From: Candidatus Campylobacter infans | GTDB taxonomy: Bacteria; Campylobacterota; Campylobacteria; Campylobacterales; Campylobacteraceae | Length of the DNA: 64,000 nt | Assembly (NCBI GenBank): GCA_009827235.1 | Contig: SPMW01000001.1 | Coordinates: 77,945 to 141,944 of the forward strand | Direction of reading: 5' to 3' | In this document: one piece after another, positions 1-8,538 of the stretch | Numbering within the stretch: the stretch's first letter is position 1 | Layout of the letters: every line of letters begins with the position of its first letter | Made by a program: the position numbers and the translations under genes | The notes under the pieces: model-generated | What the model saw: only the letters and a program-made list of their open reading frames with translations | What the model was told of the DNA's origin: nothing | Databases searched by the model: none

Positions 1-1737
1 ACGGCGTTATTTGGTGCGTTTTTATTGCTTAGTTTTATTTTGATTTATTTAATAAATTTTATACCAAAGAAATTTATTAACGCAGTAGCGGCCTTGCTTA
101 GTTTGGTGTTAATTATTGGGCTTATTTATAGTTTTATTTTAACTGGCGATTATGGCGTGATGGATCATTTTACCTTACAAAAAACGCCATTTTATGATGA
201 AAGTATGCAATTAAATAGAATTTTAGAATTTAGTGCCGTGCTAGCACTTAGCATAGCCATAATTGCGATATTTTTTACAAAATTGCTTCGTGTTTGGCAA
301 ATCGCTTTTATAACGCTTTTTATTGTAAGTGGGGTAAATGCCGCTCAAATCATCATCAAGCGCTTTGATAAAAGTCAAAATACGCAAAAATCTACAAGTA
401 AAATACCTTATGAAAATGAATTATTTTCTTATTCTAAAAATGGGAAAAATATTGTTGTTTTAGTCCTTGATGCTTTTAGTAGCTCGCATATGCCATCTAT
501 TTTAGAGCAATATCCGCATTTTAAAGAAAATCTTGATGGCTTTACCTTCTTTGCAAATACCTCAGGCACGACTATTTCTACAATTCACACAGTGGCTACT
601 TTAATTGGTGGTGAGTATTATGCTGCTTATAATATGAATAAAAGAAAAGATCATCTTGCAAAAAGCATTGATAATGCTTTTATTAGCACTACTAGCACCT
701 TTTCAAATAATGGCTTTGATGTGGCTTTAATAGCTGAGGTTGGCACAGATATTTCAAATATTATAAAAGCTAATGATAAAATTTTTGCCGTTAATTCATC
801 GGGCAAATTGTTTGCGGTTGAAACAACTGGCGATTTTATGGATTATTACACTCATAGCGAGGGCTTAGCCCAAATCATTTCAAAAGCCAAAAAGAATGTC
901 CCGCGTGGTGTTGTAATATCTAAAATGTTTAGTTTTGGTTTGTTTAAATTTTTGCCTGAGGTGTTTAGGGGTAAAATTTACAATGATGGTTTTTGGCTCT
1001 CAGGCGTTGGCGCAAGATTGGCCTCTGATGCGCTTTCATCGATAGAAAATAGCTCAACTGCTTACGCTGCTACGCATATTTTAAATACAAAAGCTAGCAA
1101 GCCTACTTTTAAATATTTTCATTCTTTGATGACGCATATGCCTTATGGGATGTATTTTAATAATAATTCTTGCGAGTTTTTTAATACCAAAACCGCTTGG
1201 GATGATTATCCGCATAAAGCAACAATGCATTATCCAGATAAAAATACCGAGCAAGATTATTATCAGCATTACGATACAGAAGTTTGTGCTTTAAAATATT
1301 TAGCAGAATACATACAATTGCTTAAAAATCACGGGATTTATGACAATACACAAATTTTTGTAGTAAGCGATCACGGTGGCACTGATGGCATAAATATTTC
1401 TATTGATTCTAGGCCAGATGCTTTATTTTTGTTTAAGGATTTTGGTAAAAATGGAGAGCTAAAAACTGATAATCGCTTGATGGCAAATTATGATATAGTA
1501 AGTATATTTTGTGAGAATTTAAAAAATGGTTGCCCAAATGTGCCTAAAAATATACTTAAAAATTACCCAAAAAATCGCGAGATTATCCATGTGGTGCCAA
1601 CTGATTGGCGTATAGAAATGCACAAATCAAATCAATGGATGATAGAAAGAGCCTATAAGGTAAAAGGCAATATCTATGATGAAAAAAGCTGGACGGATCT
1701 TAGTGATAAAAAATACGGGATTGTAAATACCAAATAA
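1..1737 (+). CDS. Sulfatase-fold membrane phosphotransferase-like protein, 5' end outside window
   Basis: The reading frame is open from base 1, so the gene starts upstream; the TTG at 25 is only the first start-like codon. The N-terminal ~110 visible residues hold at least three hydrophobic segments. A soluble alkaline-phosphatase/sulfatase-fold domain follows. I see the metal-binding motif VLVLDAFSSSHM (~145-156), a Thr-rich nucleophile region SGTTISTIHT (~180-189), THMPYG in mid-domain and VVSDHGG near the end. This pattern matches membrane phosphoethanolamine/phosphoglycerol transferases (EptA/LTA synthase type) and inner-membrane sulfatases, which act on the periplasmic side. The substrate cannot be read from sequence. 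It sits upstream of a CDP-choline-type operon, so a role in decorating a surface glycan or lipid is plausible inference. Confidence 0.7.
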   Translation, partial: TALFGAFLLLSFILIYLINFIPKKFINAVAALLSLVLIIGLIYSFILTGDYGVMDHFTLQKTPFYDESMQLNRILEFSAVLALSIAIIAIFFTKLLRVWQIAFITLFIVSGVNAAQIIIKRFDKSQNTQKSTSKIPYENELFSYSKNGKNIVVLVLDAFSSSHMPSILEQYPHFKENLDGFTFFANTSGTTISTIHTVATLIGGEYYAAYNMNKRKDHLAKSIDNAFISTTSTFSNNGFDVALIAEVGTDISNIIKANDKIFAVNSSGKLFAVETTGDFMDYYTHSEGLAQIISKAKKNVPRGVVISKMFSFGLFKFLPEVFRGKIYNDGFWLSGVGARLASDALSSIENSSTAYAATHILNTKASKPTFKYFHSLMTHMPYGMYFNNNSCEFFNTKTAWDDYPHKATMHYPDKNTEQDYYQHYDTEVCALKYLAEYIQLLKNHGIYDNTQIFVVSDHGGTDGINISIDSRPDALFLFKDFGKNGELKTDNRLMANYDIVSIFCENLKNGCPNVPKNILKNYPKNREIIHVVPTDWRIEMHKSNQWMIERAYKVKGNIYDEKSWTDLSDKKYGIVNTK

Positions 1738-1739
1738 TA

Positions 1740-1928
1740 CAAAGGGCAAAATACGCAGGGCTTAATCATTTGTTTTTTGATAAGTGCGAAATTTTTGATT
1801 TTATCAACTCGCTTGGATTTGAAAAAATCATAGTTGAAAATCAACACATTAAAGGCTATATCAACAATGAATGTAGGTTTAATGTGTTTGGATTAAAAAA
1901 AATAAAGATTAAGCTTGGTTATAAATAA
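1740..1928 (+). pseudogene. Remnant of a class I methyltransferase C-terminus
   Basis: A frame without any usable start codon encodes about 60 residues ending at TAA 1926-1928. It contains FDFINSLGF, a short spacer, IKGYINNE and RFNVFG. The layout of helix, LGF, I-x-GY-x-N and RFNVF resembles the last ~55 residues of SAM-dependent methyltransferases found in Campylobacter glycan loci. The Rossmann part with the SAM-binding loop is absent. It is therefore most likely a 3' relic left by recombination in a glycan locus. Family assignment is from memory of the pattern and is tentative. Confidence 0.4.
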
Positions 1929-2126
1929 GCTCTTTATAGCGATAAAGTGGTTTTGCATTACAAAAATAAATTAGCAAATGGCATATAAATTATCTCAATC
2001 ATAGTTTCTCATAAGTTAAAATTTTAAAGTTTTTTTAACTATTTATAAGTAAAATAAAATATTTAATAAATCAAAATAAATTTCACATATTACAGGGTAA
2101 ATACGCCAAAATCAATAGGGAGTAAA

Positions 2127-3761
2127 ATGCGAGCTATAATCCTTTGTGCTGGGCTTGGCACGCGGCTAACGCCTATCACACTAAATAAACCAAAGCCATT
2201 GTTAAAAATTCGCGGTAGAAGCATTTTAGAAAATATGATTAATTATTTACATAATGCCAATATCAATGATATTATCGTGGTTTGTGGCTATAAGGCTGAA
2301 CTTTTTACACCATTAGCAAAAAAGCTAAATTTTAAACAAATAATTTTCCCTGATTACGCTAATAAAAATAGTGCAGCAAGCTTAAAATTTGTTGCAAACT
2401 TAATCACAAAAGATAGGGGGGGGGGGGGGACAATTATTCTAAATGGCGATTTGTTTATTACGCGTGATTTTACGCGTGATTTACATTTTGGCTATTCGCA
2501 ATTTTTAGGGCAAGAGATAAACCAAGGTAGTTTTTGGGGTTACATTACAGATGAAAATGCGAAATTACTAGATATTGATACAAATGCGACAAGCGGATTT
2601 GGCGATGGGATAGCTTTTTTTGACAATGAAGCAGATTTAAGCGTTATCAAAGATTGCCTAAATAAATGCGATGATACGCAGTATTGGGAATCGTGCATTT
2701 TAGGCGTTTTAGATAAAATAAATTTTTACGCTTTTAAATCACCGCAAACATTTTACACAGAAATTGATTCAATCCAAGATGCCCTTGATGCAAACTTGCT
2801 CACACCACAAGAAATCGCCACTCAATGCGCAAGCGACAATAAAGCCACGCGCTTAAAAGGTATAACAAATATAAATTATCAAATAAATTTTAATGGCACA
2901 CAAAAAGTTTTAAGAATCCCAAGCCCAAATATAGATAAATGTATCGACAGAAGCGTTGAAAGACGCGTTTTGGAGCTAATCGCACCGCTAAATCTAACGC
3001 CAAAAAATGATTTTTATTCAAGCGGTATAAAAATGAGTGATTTTTTGAGCGAGTTTAGAAGTGCGGAATTTAGCGATATAAACGAGAAATTTTTATGCGA
3101 AGTAGTAGCGCAAATAAAAAAACTCCACGCCATAAAATACGACAAAAATCTAAATATCCCACGCATTACAATACAAAGTGAAATCCAAAAATACGAAAAT
3201 CTTTGTAAATTCCCGCTTGCCACGCCAAAAGAGCATAAAATTTTATTAGATATTGCAAGAGAGTTAGATAAAAGCGAGTTTGTGCTATGCCACAGAGATT
3301 TGCAACTACCAAATATTATGATAAAAGATGGCAATTCGACTCTTGCGCAACCTTTGCTGGAGCTTGAAAAAAACGATAGCGAAGATGTATCTTTGAGTGA
3401 TTTTGTGGGTTTTGGAGTGCGGATGCGCGAAAATAGGACATTAAGTCCATTGAGCGCAAACGCACGAACAATCCCGCAAAAGCACCAAAGAGACACTGCG
3501 ATTAAATTTGTTGATTTTGAATATGCTGGTTTTAGCCCTGTGGCTTGGGATCTTGGTAATTTTAGCGCGGAGTTACTTTTGGATAAATCGCAAGTGCAAA
3601 ATTTAGCGCAAATCTATGGCGATATAAGCGAAATTGAGATTATTAAAGGGCAATTACTATCAAATTATATTTGGGCGTTATGGAGCTGGATATATAATAG
3701 AATCGACTTAGGGCGGGATTATTTGGCGCGATTTGATAAAAATTTAAAGGATTTAGCGTGA
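2127..3761 (+). CDS. Fused LicC/LicA-like choline cytidylyltransferase-choline kinase (phase variable)
   Basis: Residues 1-~230 form a nucleotidyltransferase domain: GLGTRLTP at 9-16, KPKPLL at 21-26 and the metal-binding NGD at 106-108, as in LicC-type CTP:phosphocholine cytidylyltransferases. The C-terminal half is an aminoglycoside-phosphotransferase/choline-kinase fold with catalytic HRD at 389-391, N396, and VDFEYAG starting at about 462. Together they would phosphorylate choline (or a similar amino alcohol) and activate it to the CDP form, like the fused LicCA of Treponema denticola. A run of 14 G encodes R97-GGGG and is in frame here (ON). Residues 403-459 are an extra 57-residue insertion between the HRD loop and DFE motif, most of it a palindromic repeat. 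Start ATG has AGGGAG upstream. It overlaps the next gene by 4 bases. Substrate choline versus ethanolamine is inference. Confidence 0.8.
   Translation: MRAIILCAGLGTRLTPITLNKPKPLLKIRGRSILENMINYLHNANINDIIVVCGYKAELFTPLAKKLNFKQIIFPDYANKNSAASLKFVANLITKDRGGGGTIILNGDLFITRDFTRDLHFGYSQFLGQEINQGSFWGYITDENAKLLDIDTNATSGFGDGIAFFDNEADLSVIKDCLNKCDDTQYWESCILGVLDKINFYAFKSPQTFYTEIDSIQDALDANLLTPQEIATQCASDNKATRLKGITNINYQINFNGTQKVLRIPSPNIDKCIDRSVERRVLELIAPLNLTPKNDFYSSGIKMSDFLSEFRSAEFSDINEKFLCEVVAQIKKLHAIKYDKNLNIPRITIQSEIQKYENLCKFPLATPKEHKILLDIARELDKSEFVLCHRDLQLPNIMIKDGNSTLAQPLLELEKNDSEDVSLSDFVGFGVRMRENRTLSPLSANARTIPQKHQRDTAIKFVDFEYAGFSPVAWDLGNFSAELLLDKSQVQNLAQIYGDISEIEIIKGQLLSNYIWALWSWIYNRIDLGRDYLARFDKNLKDLA
2416..2429 (+). 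repeat. Poly-G tract of 14 (phase-variation switch) in licCA-like gene
   Basis: Fourteen consecutive G lie inside the cytidylyltransferase domain, just before the NGD catalytic motif. With 14 G (or 11, 17) the full 544-residue protein is read. With 13 G the frame stops four codons after the tract (Q-L-F-stop), and with 15 G it stops at a TGA about 12 codons later. Slipped-strand changes would therefore switch the gene on and off. Confidence 0.9.
3385..3498. repeat. In-frame imperfect palindromic element inside the kinase domain
   Basis: The left arm (~3385-3439) and right arm (~3445-3498) are imperfect reverse complements over about 53 bases around a 5-base centre (GGAC 3436-3439, GTCC 3445-3448). 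Matching blocks include TCTTTG 3390-3395 with CAAAGA 3486-3491, and TTTTGTGGG 3401-3409 with CCCGCAAAA 3473-3481. The element is stop-free in the gene's frame and lengthens the loop between kinase motifs. The opposite strand is also open across it. This is the architecture of protein-invading palindromic elements such as RPE in Rickettsia. Confidence 0.7.
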
Positions 3762-4642
3762 GCTTGTTTAAAATAAGCAATAAAGAGCATAAGCTAGGAC
3801 ACGCTCTTGCATTAGGCAGTGTTTTTATTTGGTCTAGTCTTTATGTGAGTGTGAAAATCTTGCTAGAAGTTTTTAATTCGCTTGAATTGCTTTTTTTACA
3901 ATCGATTTTGGGGTATATTATTTTGTGGATTGTAAAGCCAAAAATTTTCAAAATTTCATTAAATAATGAAATTTTTTTCGCGCTTTGCGGACTTTTTGGC
4001 ATTACGATTTATAATCTCTTTTTAAATCTTGCAATGGAGAAAACCCTTGCTTCAAATGTCAGCGTCATCATCACCACCGCGCCACTTTTTGCTGGGATTT
4101 TTAGCTTTTGTTTTAAGCTAGAAAAGCCATATTTAAATTTCTTTTTAGGTTTTGTGATTTCTATTGTGGGCGTGTATTTACTAAGTTTTAATGAAGCGTT
4201 AAAAATAAAGCCATTAGGCGATATTTTGGCTATTATTTCTGCGGCTGGCTGGGGTGCGTATGCGGTGCTTGTAGCAAAAGTAATGAATCTCAAATATGAT
4301 ATTTTTCTAAGCACGCGAAGAATTTTATTTTGGGGGATTATTTTTATGATTCCTAGTTTTTTATGGCTAGATTTTGCGCCGAATCTATCCGCACTAAAAG
4401 AGCCAAAAATCGCGCTAAATTTGTTTTTTGTCGCTCTTTTTGCAAGTGCGCTATGCTTTATAATGTGGAATCAGGCCACAAAGCTAATAGGCGTTGTGCG
4501 AACGAATATTTATGTTTATTTAACGCCGGTTTTTACCATAATTGCGTCTATTATTATTTTAGATGAAAGTTTAAGTTTGCTGGCGTTTTGCGGTGCTATG
4601 CTTGTGCTTTTTGGTGTAATGATTGCTGAGTATAAGCGGTAA
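3758..4642 (+). CDS. EamA/DMT-superfamily permease, LicB-like choline transporter candidate
   Basis: The 294-residue protein is almost entirely hydrophobic, with about ten transmembrane segments arranged as two EamA repeats (roughly residues 10-140 and 150-290), the usual length for this family. The second repeat contains AAGWGAYAVLVAK and ends in SLLAFCGAMLVLFGV. The GTG start overlaps the stop of the licCA-like gene (GTGA), so translation is probably coupled. LicB choline permeases of Haemophilus and Streptococcus belong to the same superfamily, and pairing with a LicC/LicA-like enzyme makes choline uptake the best guess. The fold alone cannot prove substrate; many EamA proteins export metabolites. 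Expression would follow the G14 switch only through polarity or coupling. Confidence 0.7.
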   Translation: MSLFKISNKEHKLGHALALGSVFIWSSLYVSVKILLEVFNSLELLFLQSILGYIILWIVKPKIFKISLNNEIFFALCGLFGITIYNLFLNLAMEKTLASNVSVIITTAPLFAGIFSFCFKLEKPYLNFFLGFVISIVGVYLLSFNEALKIKPLGDILAIISAAGWGAYAVLVAKVMNLKYDIFLSTRRILFWGIIFMIPSFLWLDFAPNLSALKEPKIALNLFFVALFASALCFIMWNQATKLIGVVRTNIYVYLTPVFTIIASIIILDESLSLLAFCGAMLVLFGVMIAEYKR

Positions 4643-4668
4643 AATTAAAATTTTAACTTATATTAATG

Positions 4669-4702
4669 AAATTTCAGCGCTACAAAATTTGCGCTGAAAT
4701 TT
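4669..4702. terminator. Bidirectional terminator between licB-like gene and flgL
   Basis: A perfect 12-base inverted repeat (AAATTTCAGCGC 4669-4680, GCGCTGAAATTT 4691-4702) with a 10-base loop lies between two convergent genes and is followed by a short T run on each strand. Confidence 0.8.
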
Positions 4703-4713
4703 TACGCAAAATT

Positions 4714-7065
4714 TTACATATAATTTAATAAGCTAAGCTGAGAAATTTTAGCTGTGGAGCTTAGCATTGCTTGGTATGAAAGCATTCTTTGTTGAAGCTC
4801 TAAAAGCACTTCGCCATAATCAGTATCAATTACATTTGATTTTACTTCGCTTACATTTAGTGTTAAAAGCTCGGCGCGATTATTTGTAGCAGTGATTAGA
4901 TTTGAGCGCGCACCGATTATGGCGTGTTCTTTATTTACATGATCCATTATATGATCAATGCGCGTTAATGCGCCTTGGACGCCAGAGGTTCGGTGGTTTG
5001 TCCCATCAGGATTGCCAAAAAAACTACCATCTTCTACTGCTTGTATAATCTCATCTAAATCAGGGAAAATATTCACACTAGGGCGGTCAATCATCACAGC
5101 ATCATTTCGCATAAAGCTTAACACGCTACCATTACTTGGGGCGTTTATATTAGTGCCTGTTGGGTAATCTTGATTGTGTTTTTGATATATTGCTACTTCT
5201 ATATCAGTAACTGAGCTTATATTATCTTTTATTACCATTTGGCCGCGTTCGTTCATATTTGCGCTTACTTGCTGGCTAGAAAGCCTTAGAGCAGGGCTAA
5301 ACTTATTATCCCAGGCTGCTTTTGCGGCGGCATTCATTTGATCTTGCGTTGGAGGGTTGCCTTGTGGGAGTAAATTTCCCCAGCCTGTTAGCGCGCCTTG
5401 TGCGTTTTTGGTTGTTGCGTGATCGCTAGCGATGATTTGAACCATATCTTCGATATTTCTAAAAGTTAGCTCATCTGTGCTTATTAGCCTAGGTTCATCG
5501 CCGATTTGTTCTGTGGTTGAACCTGCTTTTATGCCAGCATTCCACTGAGTTTTATAAAAGTTCATTTGAGTTAGTGGTGCTTGACCTTGTTGCATAGGGT
5601 GAGTATAAAGCGATAAAGTAGGGTAGCTTTGCCCGTTAGCTTGCGTGCCATTAAAATCAATCACTGCCACATAATTATCTCCATTTCGCGAGCGAATTTG
5701 TAGCATCAAATCATCAGCATCTGCTAGGCTTTGACCTGCATTTAGCCCAGCTACTGCTGCTAGCGTGGTGCCATCATTTGCAAAGCTATTATCAGCGCGA
5801 ACTATTTGGCTTACATTGCTAGTAAGTGTGCGGGCGCTTTTATTAAAAAACACCTTATCATAATCAAGAGTGTTGCTTTTGTCTATAAAATTATTATTAT
5901 TTTGGATTTTATTATATGCAGGCGAGCTTATTAGGCTAGTTAAATGCACATTGCCATTATTTACCATAGCGTTTATATTATCTAAACTAGTTAAGCCCCT
6001 AATTTGATCTGTTCTAGTAGTTACATCATTTTGAGTATCGCCTACATTTTTTTGTGCTGTTAGCCCAAAGATGGAAAAATTTAGCATTTCATTGCCTGCT
6101 TTTAAATTTTTTACTACTATTTGGGATTGCTCATTTAGGCTAACATCTACTACTTTATTGCCTGTGGCTGGGTCATTGCCCAAGGCTTGGCCGATTCTAT
6201 CTAGCATATCTTGGACGCTAGAATCAGGCGTTAGCTCAAATTTTGTGCTAAAACTCTCGCCCGTTGGCTTTTGCCCTTGCATAAAAAATATAGTTGGTTG
6301 ATACTGCGTGGTGGCTTTATCGACTTTTTCAGCGCTAAAATCTCTTGTATAATCAAGCGGATTTGCAGTATTTAAGGCTTTTGTTTGATAATTGCCGCCT
6401 ATTAGTTTATAGATATTATCGCTAGATTTTAGCAGGGTTGGCGTTGATGAGGCCAATAATTTTTGGTGTTCGTTATAAAGAGTGATATTTGTGGTTACTA
6501 TTTTAGAATAATCATTATCGCGCCCTAAAAATAATTCTTTGCCATCTACATTATACGGTATGGTTTGGTTTGTGCCTGAAACCACTTGTATTAGCTTGCC
6601 ATTGCCATTGTAGCTACCATCGTTGCTTATTGGCTTGGTATCAATTGCTGTGCCTGAAAATAAAAATTGCCCGTTAATTGCTGTGTTTGAAATATTTACT
6701 AATTGATTTCGCAAGGCTTTTAAATCATTAGCAATTGCTATGCGCGATGTTTCAGAGTGCGCGCCCTGGTTTGCAGCTTGAATTAGCTTGGTTTTAAAGG
6801 TTGTAAGCGTTTCTACAAAGCTATTTAATGAATTATCCGAATTTTTAGCAAACTCACTTGCTTTTTGCGTGCCGCTTCTTATTTGGCTTAGCACTTCAAG
6901 CTCATAATCAAGCCTTGTGGCATCTACATAAATGCCAGTGTTTTCATAAGGCTGTGAAATTTTAGTTTTACTAGATATTTTGGCATTTAAATTATAAATC
7001 CGTTCGGCATTTGTTTGGTAATTTACCATATTTGTGCGAGCCATTAGTTGTTGTGTTATTCTCAT
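4714..7065 (-). CDS. flgL: Flagellar hook-associated protein 3 (hook-filament junction)
   Basis: This 783-residue protein forms the junction between hook and filament with FlgK. The N-terminus (MRITQQLM, then about 130 residues of coiled-coil helix) and C-terminus (SYQAMLSSTAKISQLSLLNYM-type ending) are the conserved flagellin D0/D1 ends used for axial packing and type III export. The ~500 residues between are a variable surface-exposed insert, which explains the length compared with ~317 in E. coli; Campylobacter FlgL is typically long. The ribosome site is AAGGGGGG directly upstream. A sigma-54 promoter precedes it, as expected for a middle-class flagellar gene. It is transcribed alone, convergent with the licB-like gene. 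Confidence 0.92.
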   Translation of the reverse strand: MRITQQLMARTNMVNYQTNAERIYNLNAKISSKTKISQPYENTGIYVDATRLDYELEVLSQIRSGTQKASEFAKNSDNSLNSFVETLTTFKTKLIQAANQGAHSETSRIAIANDLKALRNQLVNISNTAINGQFLFSGTAIDTKPISNDGSYNGNGKLIQVVSGTNQTIPYNVDGKELFLGRDNDYSKIVTTNITLYNEHQKLLASSTPTLLKSSDNIYKLIGGNYQTKALNTANPLDYTRDFSAEKVDKATTQYQPTIFFMQGQKPTGESFSTKFELTPDSSVQDMLDRIGQALGNDPATGNKVVDVSLNEQSQIVVKNLKAGNEMLNFSIFGLTAQKNVGDTQNDVTTRTDQIRGLTSLDNINAMVNNGNVHLTSLISSPAYNKIQNNNNFIDKSNTLDYDKVFFNKSARTLTSNVSQIVRADNSFANDGTTLAAVAGLNAGQSLADADDLMLQIRSRNGDNYVAVIDFNGTQANGQSYPTLSLYTHPMQQGQAPLTQMNFYKTQWNAGIKAGSTTEQIGDEPRLISTDELTFRNIEDMVQIIASDHATTKNAQGALTGWGNLLPQGNPPTQDQMNAAAKAAWDNKFSPALRLSSQQVSANMNERGQMVIKDNISSVTDIEVAIYQKHNQDYPTGTNINAPSNGSVLSFMRNDAVMIDRPSVNIFPDLDEIIQAVEDGSFFGNPDGTNHRTSGVQGALTRIDHIMDHVNKEHAIIGARSNLITATNNRAELLTLNVSEVKSNVIDTDYGEVLLELQQRMLSYQAMLSSTAKISQLSLLNYM

Positions 7066-7114
7066 TTTACCCCCCTTATTTTGCTTAGCTAAATCGGCAG
7101 TTTTTATAAATTTT

Positions 7115-7132
7115 AAGCAAAAAGTGTTCTAA
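7115..7132 (-). promoter_or_regulatory. Sigma-54 promoter of flgL
   Basis: Read on the minus strand the site is TTAGAACACTTTTTGCTT: an AGAAC -24 element, five bases, then TTGCT as -12. Spacing is exact and only one base differs from the Campylobacter GGAAC-N5-TTGC consensus. It lies about 50 bases before the flgL ATG, consistent with RpoN/FlgR control. Confidence 0.75.
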
Positions 7133-7222
7133 TTTATTTAAAATTTTAATTTTAGCTTGCCAAAATATTAAAATTTAGCCAAATTCTTAATAAAATTTGC
7201 CTAAATTTAAACAAAATTAGGC

Positions 7223-7228
7223 TATATT
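7223..7228 (+). promoter_or_regulatory. -10 box of the TPR lipoprotein-trpC operon
   Basis: GGCTATATTTAGCC contains TATATT 24 bases before the ATG, in the GCTATxxT context shared by other promoters in this window. No -35 box is evident, as usual for Campylobacter sigma-70. Confidence 0.5.
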
Positions 7229-7251
7229 TAGCCATTTTATTTGGAGAATTT

Positions 7252-8538
7252 ATGCGATTTTATGCGATTTTAGCGTTTTGTGCTGTTTTTTTGGTATCTT
7301 GTGCTAAAAAAGACCAAAACCTATCCTTACAAAACTACGAGCAAATAGACATAAATGCTAGCTTGGATTATCAAGCCTTACAAGCTTTTGATGCTTTACA
7401 TTCTAGCAATGATATTAAAGCCCTTAATTTATTTTATAAACTTTATAAAAGCACAAATAGCTATCTTTGCCTTAAAGAGGCATTTAGGCTTGCTTTTTTG
7501 CTTGGCGATTTTAGGGCTGATGAGCTGGTAAATCCGCTAAATAAGCTAAGCAAAAACGATAATGATGCTTTGCGTTTAATTATTAGTTATTATATCAACA
7601 ACAAAAAGCTAAATCACGCAAAAAATAAAGCATTAAAATTGATTAAAGCAGAGCCTAAAAACTCTATAAATTATAGCATTTTAGGCACGATTTATGTTCT
7701 TGAAAATAACAAAACAAAGGCCCTTGAAAATTTTAAAAAAGCCTTTGAATTAGAGCCAAATGAATTAAACCTTTTAAAGCTTTTTGACTTATTTGAAAAT
7801 GTATTAAAACAAAGAAATTTAGCGATAAATTATTTACAAGATTGGCTTGGTAAAAATGGCTACACAAAGCAAGCAAGCGAGCTGCTTTTAAGCGTGTATG
7901 TTTTAAAAAATAATACAAATAACACGCTAAGAGCTTACGAAAAATTATATAAAAGCACAAATGATTTGCGCTTTTTGGGCGATGTGTTAAATATTTTATT
8001 GTATAAAAAAGACTTTAAGAGAGCGCAAATTTTATTAGAAACTTATGGTTTTAATGATGAAATTTTATTAGAACTTTATGCGCATTTAAAGCTTTTTGAT
8101 AAGGCGTATTTGCTTAGTCAAAATTTATACGAAAAAAGCAACGATTCTAGTTATAAAGCCAAAATGGCGATGTTTGCTTATGAAAAAGCAGGCAAAAAAA
8201 CAACAAATTTTGAATTAGAAAAAATCATAGAGCTTTTTGAGGCTGGCGTGTATGATGCTGATGAGGCGGTGTTTTATAATTATTATGGGTATTTGCTAAT
8301 AGATCATAATTTAAATATTAAAAAAGGCTTAAAGCTTGTGTTAAAAGCTTATGAGCTAGATCAAAATGCAAGTTATATTATAGATTCAATAGCGTGGGGG
8401 TATTACAAGCTAAATAATTGTAAAAAAGCAAAAGAATGGATGGATAAGGTAGTAAATGATGCTGATTTTATGAAACAAGACGAGGCAAAAGAGCATAAAA
8501 TCGCAATAGATCAATGTATAAATAAAGGTAAAAAATGA
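7252..8538 (+). CDS. TPR-repeat lipoprotein
   Basis: The 428-residue product begins with a lipoprotein signal: hydrophobic residues 4-15 and lipobox LVSC with the acylated Cys at 17, so it should be anchored to a membrane facing the periplasm. The remainder is helical with tetratricopeptide-like repeats, clearest around residues 125-175 (two A-x-x-x-F/L-x-A helices) and near the C-terminus (GYYKLNNCKKAKEWMDK). TPR proteins scaffold other proteins; no enzyme motif is visible. The start has GGAG seven bases upstream. It overlaps trpC by 4 bases (ATGA). An orthologue sits before trpC in C. jejuni as well (Cj0497, from memory), but its function is not known to me. Confidence 0.85.
   Translation: MRFYAILAFCAVFLVSCAKKDQNLSLQNYEQIDINASLDYQALQAFDALHSSNDIKALNLFYKLYKSTNSYLCLKEAFRLAFLLGDFRADELVNPLNKLSKNDNDALRLIISYYINNKKLNHAKNKALKLIKAEPKNSINYSILGTIYVLENNKTKALENFKKAFELEPNELNLLKLFDLFENVLKQRNLAINYLQDWLGKNGYTKQASELLLSVYVLKNNTNNTLRAYEKLYKSTNDLRFLGDVLNILLYKKDFKRAQILLETYGFNDEILLELYAHLKLFDKAYLLSQNLYEKSNDSSYKAKMAMFAYEKAGKKTTNFELEKIIELFEAGVYDADEAVFYNYYGYLLIDHNLNIKKGLKLVLKAYELDQNASYIIDSIAWGYYKLNNCKKAKEWMDKVVNDADFMKQDEAKEHKIAIDQCINKGKK

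Noticed and set aside
3014-3496. A 160-codon open frame on the minus strand across the kinase domain
   Set aside because: It overlaps a protein with clear kinase motifs; the openness comes from the palindromic element being stop-free on both strands and from codon bias. No ribosome site or family match is seen.
7070-7075. Phase-variation tract in flgL leader
   Set aside because: Six G is below the length that normally slips often; kept only as a side note.
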